A DNA stretch of 13,249 bases. Source: DASYQD01 sp036005845 (GTDB lineage: Bacteria > Acidobacteriota > Thermoanaerobaculia > Multivoradales > JAIOJS01). Below are positions 1 to 6,916 of this stretch, in pieces; position 1 is the first letter of the stretch, and the number at the start of each line of letters is the position of its first letter. The notes below the pieces were generated by a model that searched no databases, was not told where the DNA came from, and saw nothing but the letters and a program-made list of their open reading frames with translations. The DNA lies in NCBI GenBank assembly GCA_036005845.1, contig DASYQD010000075.1:1-13249 (forward strand). Reading direction: 5' to 3'. The position numbers and the translations under genes are program-made.

Positions 1-123
1 ACCAATGAGCCGCTCCTACTTGCACACCTCAGAAAGGCGAGCGTGCCCCACAGCGGCGCCCTCCGGACCCGGCAGCGAACGCCGGCCGGAGACCAGCGAT
101 CGCACAGCAACCCATGGTTCCCG
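1..123. other. Short non-coding end of window
   Basis: This is the stretch beyond the stop codon of the minus-strand CAP gene. I see no credible gene. A small hairpin can form from CCGGC (69-73) and GCCGG (81-85) with a 7-base loop, but no T-run follows on either strand, so I do not call a terminator. The open frame that crosses this stretch on the plus strand is antisense to the CAP gene and has no family features. Confidence 0.5.
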
Positions 124-1056
124 TCACACCGGCGCGCCGAAATCAAGAACCCACAGCGCGGTGACCTCGCCGCTCTCCTCGCCGCGCGCGACGCCGATGC
201 CGACGTGCACCGGGTGCGGGTCGAGGATGTTGCGGCGGTGGCCGCTCGACAGCATCCAGCGGCGCACCACCTCGTCGGGGTCGAAGACGCCCTTGGCGAT
301 GTTCTCCGCCGCCCAGCGAAAGTGGTAGCCGGCGCCGGTGAAGCGCCAGTCGAGGCCGCGCCCTTCCGGCGACGTGTGGTCGTAGTAGCGGCGCGCCAGC
401 ATGTCGGCGGCGTGCGCCTGCGCCGCCTCGTCGAGGCGCCCGTCGATGACCAGGGGCACGAGGCCGCGGGTCTTGCGCTCGCGGTTGAGCGCCGAGAGCA
501 CGCCGGCGCGCATCGCGGCGAGGTCGTCGAGCGGCGCCGAGATGCGCCGCTCCCAGGTGATGCGCGGCAGCGCCACGAAGAGCGACCAGAGCGGGGGGTC
601 CGTCCCCGGTGCCACGGCGGCGCCGAAGCTCTCGAAATCGCCGAGCACGATCTCGCCGAAGCTCGCGGGGTCCGCCTCGCGCCACTGCTTCATCAGGGCC
701 GCGGCGTCGCGCGGGCCTTGCACCAGCCGCTGCCGCCAGGCGTAGGGCGGGTAGCCGGCGCGGCGCAGCTCGCGGCTCATCGCCATCACGGTGTCGGCGT
801 CGGCGTCGAACGAGGCGCCGGCGGCGACGGCGGCGGCGCGTTGCGCGGCGACCTTCGCCAGCGCCGGCTCGGCGACGAGCGGCTGGAGTCCCGCTTCGTG
901 CCGCGCGTCGTTGACGGCCGCGAGCAACTCGGCAGCCGGCTCGCCGTCGAACGGAACGACGGTCGTCGTGACGATGGGCGGCGCAGCCGCTACCGGCATG
1001 GCGGCGGCAAGAGCGAGCGCGCTCAGCACGAGACGGCGGAGGAGGGAATCGACCAA
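124..1056 (-). CDS. Secreted protein with tandem CAP (SCP/PR1-like) domains
   Basis: Predicted exported protein of 310 residues. From the TTG start at 1056 it opens with a typical signal peptide: basic residues (LLRR), a hydrophobic core (LVLSALALAAA), and a likely cleavage site near AAA-P at residue 25. Residues about 165-310 form a canonical CAP domain. It has an LNRERKTRGL helix, YDHTSPEGR with H227, AENIAKG with E251, and SGHRRNIL with H273, followed by the VGIGVA strand. These match the conserved His/Glu/His cavity of bacterial CAP proteins. Residues about 40-163 look like a second, degenerate CAP copy (VNDARHEAGLQPL, later FGAAVAPG and PLWSLFVALP) that lacks those residues. The upstream ATG at 1116 would add 20 residues before the signal peptide. 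I prefer TTG because GAGGT (1069-1065) lies 8 bases before it. The substrate is unknown; the family includes lipid-binding and other extracellular proteins. Confidence 0.85.
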   Translation of the reverse strand: MVDSLLRRLVLSALALAAAMPVAAAPPIVTTTVVPFDGEPAAELLAAVNDARHEAGLQPLVAEPALAKVAAQRAAAVAAGASFDADADTVMAMSRELRRAGYPPYAWRQRLVQGPRDAAALMKQWREADPASFGEIVLGDFESFGAAVAPGTDPPLWSLFVALPRITWERRISAPLDDLAAMRAGVLSALNRERKTRGLVPLVIDGRLDEAAQAHAADMLARRYYDHTSPEGRGLDWRFTGAGYHFRWAAENIAKGVFDPDEVVRRWMLSSGHRRNILDPHPVHVGIGVARGEESGEVTALWVLDFGAPV

Positions 1057-1064
1057 GGTGTCTG

Positions 1065-1086
1065 ACCTCGGCCCGGCTGGCCGGGC
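1065..1086. promoter_or_regulatory. Palindrome next to the CAP gene's ribosome binding site
   Basis: In the 107-bp spacer between the divergent CAP and helicase genes, GCCCGGC (1071-1077) and GCCGGGC (1080-1086) form a perfect 7-bp inverted repeat around TG. On the minus strand it ends one base before the GAGGT Shine-Dalgarno sequence (1069-1065) of the CAP gene. It could be an operator or an mRNA hairpin affecting initiation. I see no convincing -35/-10 pair in this spacer on either strand. Confidence 0.35.
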
Positions 1087-1163
1087 TCGCAGCTCCGAAT
1101 CGCGTCGGTGGTCCAATGGTACCCTGCCGCCGGGCGCGTGTTGTTGGAACGTGCTCTGTGCTC

Positions 1164-3767
1164 ATGTCGATTCCCACCGCCGAACCGCCCGTTCCTACCG
1201 CGACCCCAGAGCGGACGCCACTTTCTGATTTCCTTCCCGGTCGCGATTCCGGCGCGCCTTCGCCCGACGAGCTGCTCGACCGTTTCCTCGCCTACGTCAA
1301 AACGCAGGGCCTCGAGCTCTATCCGGCGCAGGAGGAGGCCCTGCTCGAGCTGTGGGCGGGCAAGCACGTGGTGCTCGCCACGCCCACCGGCTCGGGCAAG
1401 TCGCTGGTCGCCCTCGGCCTGCAGTTCAAGGCGGCCGCGGAGGGCCGGCGGTCGTTCTACACCAGCCCGATCAAGGCGCTGGCGTCGGAGAAGTTCTTCG
1501 CCCTCTGCAACACCTTCGGCGCCGAGCGCGTGGGCATGCTCACCGGCGACGCCAGCATCAACTCGCAGGCGCCGGTGGTCTGCTGCACCGCCGAGGTGCT
1601 GTCGAACATGGCGCTGCGCATGGCGAGCGTCGACGCGCCCTACGTGATCATGGACGAGTTCCACTACTACGCCCACCCGGACCGCGGCGTCGCCTGGCAG
1701 GTGCCGCTGCTGATGCTGCCGGCGAGCCAGTTTCTCTTGATGTCGGCGACGCTCGGCAACACGGCACCGATCGAGGAAGATCTCCAGCAACGCAGCGGCC
1801 GCGAGGTGGCGCGCGTCGCCAGCGAGCAGCGGCCGGTGCCGCTGGAGTTCGACTACCGCGAGACGCCGCTGCACGAGACGGTGCAGGAGCTGGTCGACGC
1901 CGACCGCGTGCCCGCCTACGTCGTCAACTTCACCCAGCGCGAGTGCGCCGAGCTGGGGCAGAGCCTCACCAGCATGCAGCTCACCTCGCGCGACGAGCGC
2001 GAGCGGCTGCGTGCCGCGATCGGCGACTTCCGTTTCGACACGCCGTACGGCAAGGACGTGCGCCGGCTGCTCAGCTTCGGCATCGGCATCCACCACGCGG
2101 GCCTGCTGCCCAAGTACCGGCTGCTCGTCGAGCAGCTCGCGCAGCAGGGGCTGCTCAAGGTGATCGCCGGCACCGACACGCTCGGCGTCGGCGTCAACAT
2201 CCCCATTCGCACGGTGCTCTTCAACAAGCTGGCGAAGTACGACGGCAAGAAGGTGAGCTTGCTGTCGGTGCGCGACTTCAAGCAGATCGCCGGGCGCGCC
2301 GGCAGGAAGGGTTTCGACGACCGCGGTTTCGTGGTGGCGCAGGCGCCGGAGCACGTCATCGAGCGGCGCAAGAAGGGCAAGTCGGGCCGGCCGGCGAAGG
2401 CGGCGCCCAAGGGTCCTCAGAAGGGCGAGGTGCAGTGGAGCGAGGAGACCTTCCAACGTCTCATCCGCCAGCCGCCGGAAGCGCTGAAGTCGAGCTTCAG
2501 GCTCACCCACGGCATGGTTCTCGATCTGGTGCAGCGCGACGGCGAGCTCGACGATCCCGGCCTCGACAACTTCTGGTCGCTGCGCGAGGTGATCCGGCGC
2601 TGCCACGAGGACGACGCCGGCAAGCGGCGGCTGCTGCGCCACGCGGCGCTGCTCGTGCGCTCTCTCTACCGCACCGGCGTGCTGAAGATGCGCCGCGATG
2701 CGAAGAGCGGGTACCTGTGGGTGGTGGTCGACGAGGAGCTACAGCGCGAGTTCTCGCTCCACCAGGCGCTGTCGCTCTACCTCGTCGAGGCGATCGACGC
2801 CCTCGATCCGCAGGAGCCCGACTACGCGCTCGACGTGATCTCGCTGGTCGAGGCGGTGCTCGAAGATCCGGACGTGATCCTGCGGCGGCAGGTCGACAAG
2901 GCGAAGGACGAGCTCATCGCGCGGCTCAAGACGGAAGGCGTCGAGTACGAAGAGCGCATGGCGCGGCTCGAGGAGGTCACCCATCCAAAGCCGCTGGCGC
3001 CGTTCATCTACGAGACCTTCCATGACTTCCGCGGCCGCCACCCGTGGCTGGGCGACGAGTCGATCCGCCCGAAGTCGATCGGCCGCGACCTGTTGGAGCG
3101 CTACGCCTCGTTCGCCGACTACGTGCGGCTCTACGGCCTGCAGCGCAGCGAGGGTGTGCTGCTGCGCTACCTCTCGCAGCTATACAAGACGCTGCAGCAG
3201 GGCGTCCCCGAGCGCGCGGTGACCGAGCCGGTGGTGGAGGCGATCGCCGTCTTCCGGACCCTGCTCGAGCACACCGACACCAGCCTGATCGAGGAGTGGG
3301 AGAGCCTGTTGCACCCGGAGCTGAGGGCGCAGAAGGCGGAGGAGCGCCACCGCGCCCGCGCCGCGCTGCGCGCCTGGGAGCTGCTGCACGACCCGAAGGC
3401 GTTCGCCGCCCGCGTGCGCGCCGAGCTGCACCAGCTCGTTGCGGCGCTCGCGCGTGCCGAGTGGGAGGACGCCGCCGCCGCGGTGTGGCAGGATCCGGAT
3501 GACGTCTGGACCCCGGAGCGCTTCGAGAAGGCGATGGAGCCGCTGCTGGCCGACTACGGCGCGCTCGACTTCACGCCGCGGGCGCGTCAGGCGACGCTCA
3601 CCCGGATCGAGCAGACGGCGCCGCGGCAGTGGGAGGTCACTCACAACCTCCTCGACCCGCGACATCCAGATGGGGAGGCGAGCTGGCACCTGCGAGGGAC
3701 GATCGACCTCGCTTCGGGACGAACTCCCGAGGGGCGGCTGGTGCGGCTGGCCGCCATCGAGCCCTAG
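1164..3767 (+). CDS. Ski2-like DExH-box helicase with C-terminal DUF3516-type region
   Basis: ATP-dependent superfamily 2 nucleic acid helicase of 867 residues, probably cytoplasmic. The helicase core carries motif I ATPTGSGKS (residues 72-80, Walker lysine K79), motif II DEFH (164-167), motif III SATLG (194-198), motif V GTDTLGVGVNIP (from 336) and motif VI QIAGRAGRKG (374-383). The DExH form, motif V and QxAGRAGR motif VI are typical of the Ski2/Mtr4/HelY group. Residues about 400-867 hold no second motor. They match, from memory, the long C-terminal region annotated DUF3516 in bacterial helicases, which has no established biochemical role. I start at ATG 1164 (MSIPTAEPP). An in-frame ATG at 1116 would add 16 residues unlike the family and run into the divergent CAP gene's leader. 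No strong Shine-Dalgarno precedes 1164. RNA unwinding or processing is inferred by family only, and the neighbours do not indicate a pathway. Confidence 0.9.
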   Translation: MSIPTAEPPVPTATPERTPLSDFLPGRDSGAPSPDELLDRFLAYVKTQGLELYPAQEEALLELWAGKHVVLATPTGSGKSLVALGLQFKAAAEGRRSFYTSPIKALASEKFFALCNTFGAERVGMLTGDASINSQAPVVCCTAEVLSNMALRMASVDAPYVIMDEFHYYAHPDRGVAWQVPLLMLPASQFLLMSATLGNTAPIEEDLQQRSGREVARVASEQRPVPLEFDYRETPLHETVQELVDADRVPAYVVNFTQRECAELGQSLTSMQLTSRDERERLRAAIGDFRFDTPYGKDVRRLLSFGIGIHHAGLLPKYRLLVEQLAQQGLLKVIAGTDTLGVGVNIPIRTVLFNKLAKYDGKKVSLLSVRDFKQIAGRAGRKGFDDRGFVVAQAPEHVIERRKKGKSGRPAKAAPKGPQKGEVQWSEETFQRLIRQPPEALKSSFRLTHGMVLDLVQRDGELDDPGLDNFWSLREVIRRCHEDDAGKRRLLRHAALLVRSLYRTGVLKMRRDAKSGYLWVVVDEELQREFSLHQALSLYLVEAIDALDPQEPDYALDVISLVEAVLEDPDVILRRQVDKAKDELIARLKTEGVEYEERMARLEEVTHPKPLAPFIYETFHDFRGRHPWLGDESIRPKSIGRDLLERYASFADYVRLYGLQRSEGVLLRYLSQLYKTLQQGVPERAVTEPVVEAIAVFRTLLEHTDTSLIEEWESLLHPELRAQKAEERHRARAALRAWELLHDPKAFAARVRAELHQLVAALARAEWEDAAAAVWQDPDDVWTPERFEKAMEPLLADYGALDFTPRARQATLTRIEQTAPRQWEVTHNLLDPRHPDGEASWHLRGTIDLASGRTPEGRLVRLAAIEP

Positions 3768-3782
3768 GAAAGGGCCGCTTCA

Positions 3783-3833
3783 CCAGCTTCGGCACAACCT
3801 GTTGTGTCAGGGCGGCGCGGGCCGAAGAGCTGG
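3783..3833. repeat. Stem-loop downstream of the helicase gene
   Basis: CCAGCTTCGGC (3783-3793) pairs with GCCGAAGAGCTGG (3821-3833), giving 11 base pairs interrupted by a 2-base GA bulge. The loop contains a smaller CACAAC/GTTGTG inverted repeat (3793-3806). It starts 16 bases after the helicase stop codon. No T-run follows on the plus strand, so it is not a classic terminator; it may protect the 3' end of the helicase mRNA or be part of a larger RNA. Confidence 0.45.
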
Positions 3834-3904
3834 CACGGTGCCACTTTGGCTTCGGTGGCGGCGCATCAAGATGCTATCGCGGCATAAACGGGGTGCGGTC
3901 CGCC

Positions 3905-3940
3905 CAAAAACACCGCGGCCCCCGATTCCTCGAGGGCCGC
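3905..3940 (-). terminator. Possible rho-independent terminator, minus strand
   Basis: GCGGCCC (3915-3921) and GGGCCGC (3934-3940) form a perfect 7-bp GC-rich stem with a 12-base loop. Read on the minus strand, the stem is followed by GGTG and then TTTTT (complement of 3906-3910), which resembles an intrinsic terminator with a short spacer before the U-tract. It lies about 400 bases past the ligD stop. It could end a long ligD 3' untranslated region or a separate minus-strand RNA from 3959-4104. The 4-base gap before the short U-run lowers confidence. Confidence 0.45.
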
Positions 3941-3958
3941 TCCGTCTTAGACTCTGGA

Positions 3959-4104
3959 TACGAGGGAGGTTCCGATCTGGGGTTGGCTTCCTTGGCTTTA
4001 CCCCTGTGGTTAGGGGATTCAGGCAAGAATTTGGTGAGGGGTGGAGATCGGAAGATCTCAGAGTTAAGGTAGGAAATCAGTCGGTAAGCAGAACCTCCCT
4101 CGTA
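3959..4104. ncRNA. Candidate structured RNA closed by a 14-bp perfect stem
   Basis: TACGAGGGAGGTTC (3959-3972) is exactly repeated in inverse as GAACCTCCCTCGTA (4091-4104), enclosing 118 bases. Inside, CGATCT (3973-3978) can stack directly on the closing stem by pairing with AGATCG (4045-4050). CCCCT/AGGGG forms an apical hairpin around GTGGTT, with imperfect CTTGGC/GGCAAG pairing outside it. About 40 bases (4051-4090) remain as a one-sided bulge. The length and closed rod shape recall small regulatory RNAs such as 6S RNA, but I do not see the 6S sequence pattern and do not name it. Strand is undecided. Minus is favoured by the possible terminator at 3940-3905. Plus is weakly favoured by TAGACT (3948-3953), spaced like a -10 box ahead of 3959. 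Confidence 0.5.
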
Positions 4105-4233
4105 GGTGTTTCTGTCTTGCTGAGTGCCGCTTGTAGCAATGGCCGTGCCAGAGATGGTCGGGGTTGCTCGCGGCCTCAGCCATGCTTCTCTAAACAGTCA
4201 TACGCACGAGCTTTCTTCCGCGTTGCGGCAAAG

Positions 4234-4271
4234 CCGAACCAGGGGGGAACCGGAGGAGAGGTTAGGTTCGG
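4234..4271. repeat. Inverted repeat in ligD 3' flank
   Basis: CCGAACC (4234-4240) and GGTTCGG (4265-4271) are perfect inverted copies separated by 24 bases. A further small CCGC/GCGG hairpin lies just to the left (near 4218-4228). They add to the structured character of the stretch but have no T-run and no recognised binding motif. Confidence 0.35.
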
Positions 4272-4309
4272 AGAAGAACGGGACCGGAGCCGGAGACAAG
4301 CCCTGAGGC

Positions 4310-4327
4310 AAGTAACTGCAGTGACTT
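4310..4327. repeat. 18-bp near-palindrome beyond the ligD stop
   Basis: AAGTAACTG (4310-4318) is followed immediately by CAGTGACTT (4319-4327), an inverted repeat with a single mismatched pair and an ACTGCAGT core. With no loop, it looks more like a DNA-binding site than an RNA hairpin. It lies 13 bases outside the ligD stop codon. No regulator can be assigned from sequence. Confidence 0.3.
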
Positions 4328-4340
4328 CCGCCACACCCGG

Positions 4341-6878
4341 CTAGCCGGAGCGGCGTGCCAGACGCTCCAACGCACCGGCCACGTCGGCACGTTCGGTGAG
4401 CACCGGCAAGAGCGGGTCCGCCGCATTGCGGCGCAGGCGTGGCGGCACGGTGGCGAGGGTGAAGCGCCGGATGTCGAGCGTCGGCACGACCTCCTTCCAC
4501 TGCAGCGGCGTCGACACCGGCGCGCCGGGCAGCGGCCGCACGCACCACGGCGAGACGAGGAGCTGGCCGCGCCGGTTCTGCAGCCAGTCGACGTAGACCT
4601 TGCCGCCGCGCGCCGAGATCTGCCGCGTCAGCGTGGCGATCTTCGGGTGGCGGTCGACGACGAGCTGGCCGAGGAGGTTGGCCAGCATGCGGCTCTGCTC
4701 GTAGTCGAGCGCGGCGCCGAGCGGCACCAACACGTGCAGGCCGCTGCTGCCGCTGGTCTTGACGTAAGCCGGCAGCCCAAGCTCTTCGCACAACCCGCGC
4801 AGCCCGCGGGCGAGCTCGACGACGTGCGCGAAGGGCGCGCCCTTGGGGTCGAGGTCGAGGATGCACCAGTCGGGGCACTCGAGGTCGGGCGCTCGGCTCG
4901 CCCAGAGGTGGAAGGGGATGGTGCCCAAGTTGACGAGGAAGAGCAGCGCCTCCTCGTCCTGGATCTGGGCGTAGCGGATCTCTTTGCCGACCTCCTCGCT
5001 CCACACGCCGACGGTGGGGATCCACGACGGCAGGAACTCGGGCGAGTTCTTCTGGTAGAACGACTTGCCGGCGATGCCGTCGGGATAGCGCGTGAGCACG
5101 ACCGGCCGGTCGCGCAGGTAGGGGAGCATCCAGGACGAGACCTTGCGGTAGTACTCGACGAGGTCGCCCTTGGTGTAACCGTCCTCGGGCCAGTAAAGCT
5201 TGTCGAGGTTCGACAGGCGGAGCTCGAGCCCGCCGGCCGCGGGCTCGGGCGCCGCCTTCGAGCCCGTCTTCGAGCGCGACTTCGTCTTGGCGCCCTTGCT
5301 CGCGTTGGCGTCGAGGCCCGGCGGCAGGTCGCCTTCACGCAGGCCGAGGAGCACGGGATGGCGGAGCTGGCCGCCCTCCGTCCACTCCTTGTAGCGCACC
5401 TGGGCGATGAGTCGCGGCGTCAGCCAGAGTGTCCCCTTGGGCGCCGCCGCCGCGGCCGGCAGCGGCGGACCGTCACGCCGCAGCTTCGGCAGCAGGCCGA
5501 CGAGCCATTTGTGCTGGTCCTCGGCGAGCCCGGAGCCGACTCGCCCGGCGTACACCGGTTCCCCTTCGCGCCACGCCAGCAGATCGAGCGACGAGACGCG
5601 GCCCGGCGTCTCCTGCTCGGTGTAACCGACGACCCAGAAATCGCCGCGGCGGTCGGCGCGCACCTTGAGCCAGTCGTCGGAACGGCCGCCTGCGTACTTC
5701 GACGTCGCCTTCTTGGCCATCACGCCTTCGAGCCCGCGTTGCAGCACCTGCTCGAAGAGCGCCTCGCCCTCGGTCTCCACGTGGTCGGCGAAACGCACCG
5801 TGCCCAGCGGCGGCACCAGCTTGGCGAGCAGCCGCTTGCGCTCGCGTAGCGGCAGCGGGCGCAGGTCGTGGCCGCCGATGGCGAGGAGGTCGAAGAGATA
5901 GAGGCTGGCCGGCCGCTCGACGGCGCCCTGCTCGACGTCGAGCCGCCGCGTGAGCTGCGCGCGCTTCTGCAGCCCCTGGAACGTGGGCCGCCCGCCGTCG
6001 TCGAGCACCACCAGCTCGCCGTCGACGACGAGGCCGTCGCCCGGCAGCGCCGCCACCGCACGCGCCACCTCGGGAAAGCGCTGCGTCAAGTCGTGGCCGG
6101 CGCGCGAGAGGAGCAGCGGGCCGTTGGCGGTGCGCGCCGCCAGCGTGCGGTAGCCGTCGTACTTGAGCTCGAAGAGCCACCCTTCGCGGCGGAAGGCGCG
6201 GTCGCGCTGGCGCGCCAGCATCAGCTCCACCCTGCGCGGGTCGACGGTGCGCTTCGGCGCCTTCAGCGCCGGCAGCTCGTCGATCACCTCCGCGGCGCGG
6301 TCGACACCGTCGCGCAGCTCCTCCACGGTGAGTCCCGAGAGCACCGACTCGGGCGCGAAGGCCTCCGCTTCCTCGCCTTTCCGCACCCAGCCGTCGCCGC
6401 GCTCCTTGATCAGCAGCCACTCGTCGGGGTTCTGCTTGCCGCGCGAGCCGCCGGTCTTCACCAGCGTCCACTTGCCGCGCAGCTTGAAGCCGCGCAGCTC
6501 GAAGAGGAGCTTGCCGTTCGGCATCGACTCCTCGGGCGGCAGCAGAGGGACCCACAGGCCGCGGTCCCAGACGATCATCGAGCCGCCGCCGTACTCGCCC
6601 TTGGGGATCAGCCCCTCGAAGTCGGCGTACTCGACCGGGTGGTCCTCCGTCTGCACCGCCAGCCGCTTCGTCGCCGGGTCGGCGGAGAAGCCGTTGGGGA
6701 CCGCCCACGAGCGCAGCACGCCCTCCATCTCCAAGCGCAGGTCGTAGTGCCGCCGCCGAGCGGCGTGGAGCTGCACGCAGAAGAGGCGTGGGCGCGCTTC
6801 AGCACCCTCGCCGAACGGCTCGGGAGTGACGCCCGGCGAACGCTTCGCGCGGTACTTGGCGAGCCTGTCGTGCGGCAT
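4341..6878 (-). CDS. ligD: Multifunctional NHEJ DNA ligase LigD (PE-LIG-POL)
   Basis: ATP-dependent repair enzyme of 845 residues that processes, fills and seals double-strand breaks together with Ku. The domain order is phosphoesterase, ligase, polymerase, as in Pseudomonas LigD and unlike the mycobacterial POL-PE-LIG order. The phosphoesterase domain has H38, H44, D46, R48, H80 and Y84, matching the spacing of the Pseudomonas catalytic residues. The ligase domain has motif I ELKYDGYR with nucleotidyl lysine K239, then VDGELVVLD, EGVMAKK and WLKVR. A basic linker (about residues 516-551) leads to the primase-like polymerase domain. That domain starts at LSNLDKLYWPEDGY and has the metal-binding pair D675/D677 in LDLDPKG and the closing VRPLPGAPVSTPLQW. 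I start at ATG 6878 (MPHDRLAKYRAKRSPGVTPEP), the usual LigD N-terminus. An upstream in-frame ATG at 6926 would overlap the ku start. All catalytic residues I can check are present. Confidence 0.96.
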   Translation of the reverse strand: MPHDRLAKYRAKRSPGVTPEPFGEGAEARPRLFCVQLHAARRRHYDLRLEMEGVLRSWAVPNGFSADPATKRLAVQTEDHPVEYADFEGLIPKGEYGGGSMIVWDRGLWVPLLPPEESMPNGKLLFELRGFKLRGKWTLVKTGGSRGKQNPDEWLLIKERGDGWVRKGEEAEAFAPESVLSGLTVEELRDGVDRAAEVIDELPALKAPKRTVDPRRVELMLARQRDRAFRREGWLFELKYDGYRTLAARTANGPLLLSRAGHDLTQRFPEVARAVAALPGDGLVVDGELVVLDDGGRPTFQGLQKRAQLTRRLDVEQGAVERPASLYLFDLLAIGGHDLRPLPLRERKRLLAKLVPPLGTVRFADHVETEGEALFEQVLQRGLEGVMAKKATSKYAGGRSDDWLKVRADRRGDFWVVGYTEQETPGRVSSLDLLAWREGEPVYAGRVGSGLAEDQHKWLVGLLPKLRRDGPPLPAAAAAPKGTLWLTPRLIAQVRYKEWTEGGQLRHPVLLGLREGDLPPGLDANASKGAKTKSRSKTGSKAAPEPAAGGLELRLSNLDKLYWPEDGYTKGDLVEYYRKVSSWMLPYLRDRPVVLTRYPDGIAGKSFYQKNSPEFLPSWIPTVGVWSEEVGKEIRYAQIQDEEALLFLVNLGTIPFHLWASRAPDLECPDWCILDLDPKGAPFAHVVELARGLRGLCEELGLPAYVKTSGSSGLHVLVPLGAALDYEQSRMLANLLGQLVVDRHPKIATLTRQISARGGKVYVDWLQNRRGQLLVSPWCVRPLPGAPVSTPLQWKEVVPTLDIRRFTLATVPPRLRRNAADPLLPVLTERADVAGALERLARRSG

Positions 6879-6916
6879 CAGTGACAGCAACCCCGCGGTT
6901 TTGCGATACTTACCGC
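6879..6916. promoter_or_regulatory. 38-bp divergent ligD/ku promoter spacer
   Basis: Only 38 bases separate the start codons of ligD (minus) and ku (plus), so the two promoters must overlap each other or the coding starts, or the transcripts must be nearly leaderless. The spacer contains GATACT/TACTTA (6905-6913), a -10-like sequence for ku very close to its ATG. It also contains AACC-CCGC-GGTT (6889-6900), a small inverted repeat that could be an operator. Neither gene has a clear Shine-Dalgarno sequence here, which fits leaderless mRNA. All element calls are tentative; the tight head-to-head arrangement is direct observation. Confidence 0.4.

Larger units (their letters stand above)
3768..4340. 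other. Gene-free, structured intergenic stretch
   Basis: These 573 bases between the helicase stop and the ligD stop contain no credible protein gene. Positions 3961-4200 are about 55% GC by hand count, far below the roughly 70-78% of the flanking genes, so the stretch has a different history or constraint. It holds several inverted repeats, listed separately where strong. Smaller ones include GGCACGGTGCC (near 3832-3842) and CCGGCTAGCCGG (4337-4348), which contains the ligD stop. A strong RNA gene is plausible. I looked for tmRNA, RNase P RNA, SRP RNA and tRNA signatures on both strands and found none. Confidence 0.6.

Noticed and set aside
1023..2642. 539-residue open frame antisense to the helicase gene
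   Set aside because: It has a shadow-type composition and no motifs, and it covers the helicase core with its clear SF2 motifs.
3959..4104. Naming the structured stretch as 6S RNA
   Set aside because: The size and closed-rod outline are suggestive, but the single-sided bulge and sequence do not match the 6S pattern I know. A covariance search is needed before any name.
3768..4340. tmRNA, RNase P RNA, SRP RNA, tRNA or group II intron remnant
   Set aside because: I looked on both strands for the tmRNA ends, the RNase P core, the GGAAGGAAGCAGCC SRP motif, tRNA arms and intron domain V, and found none.
3439..4344. Open frame running from inside the helicase gene through the gene-free stretch
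   Set aside because: The first part is an out-of-frame shadow of the helicase. The remainder has no family feature, and its start lies inside another gene.
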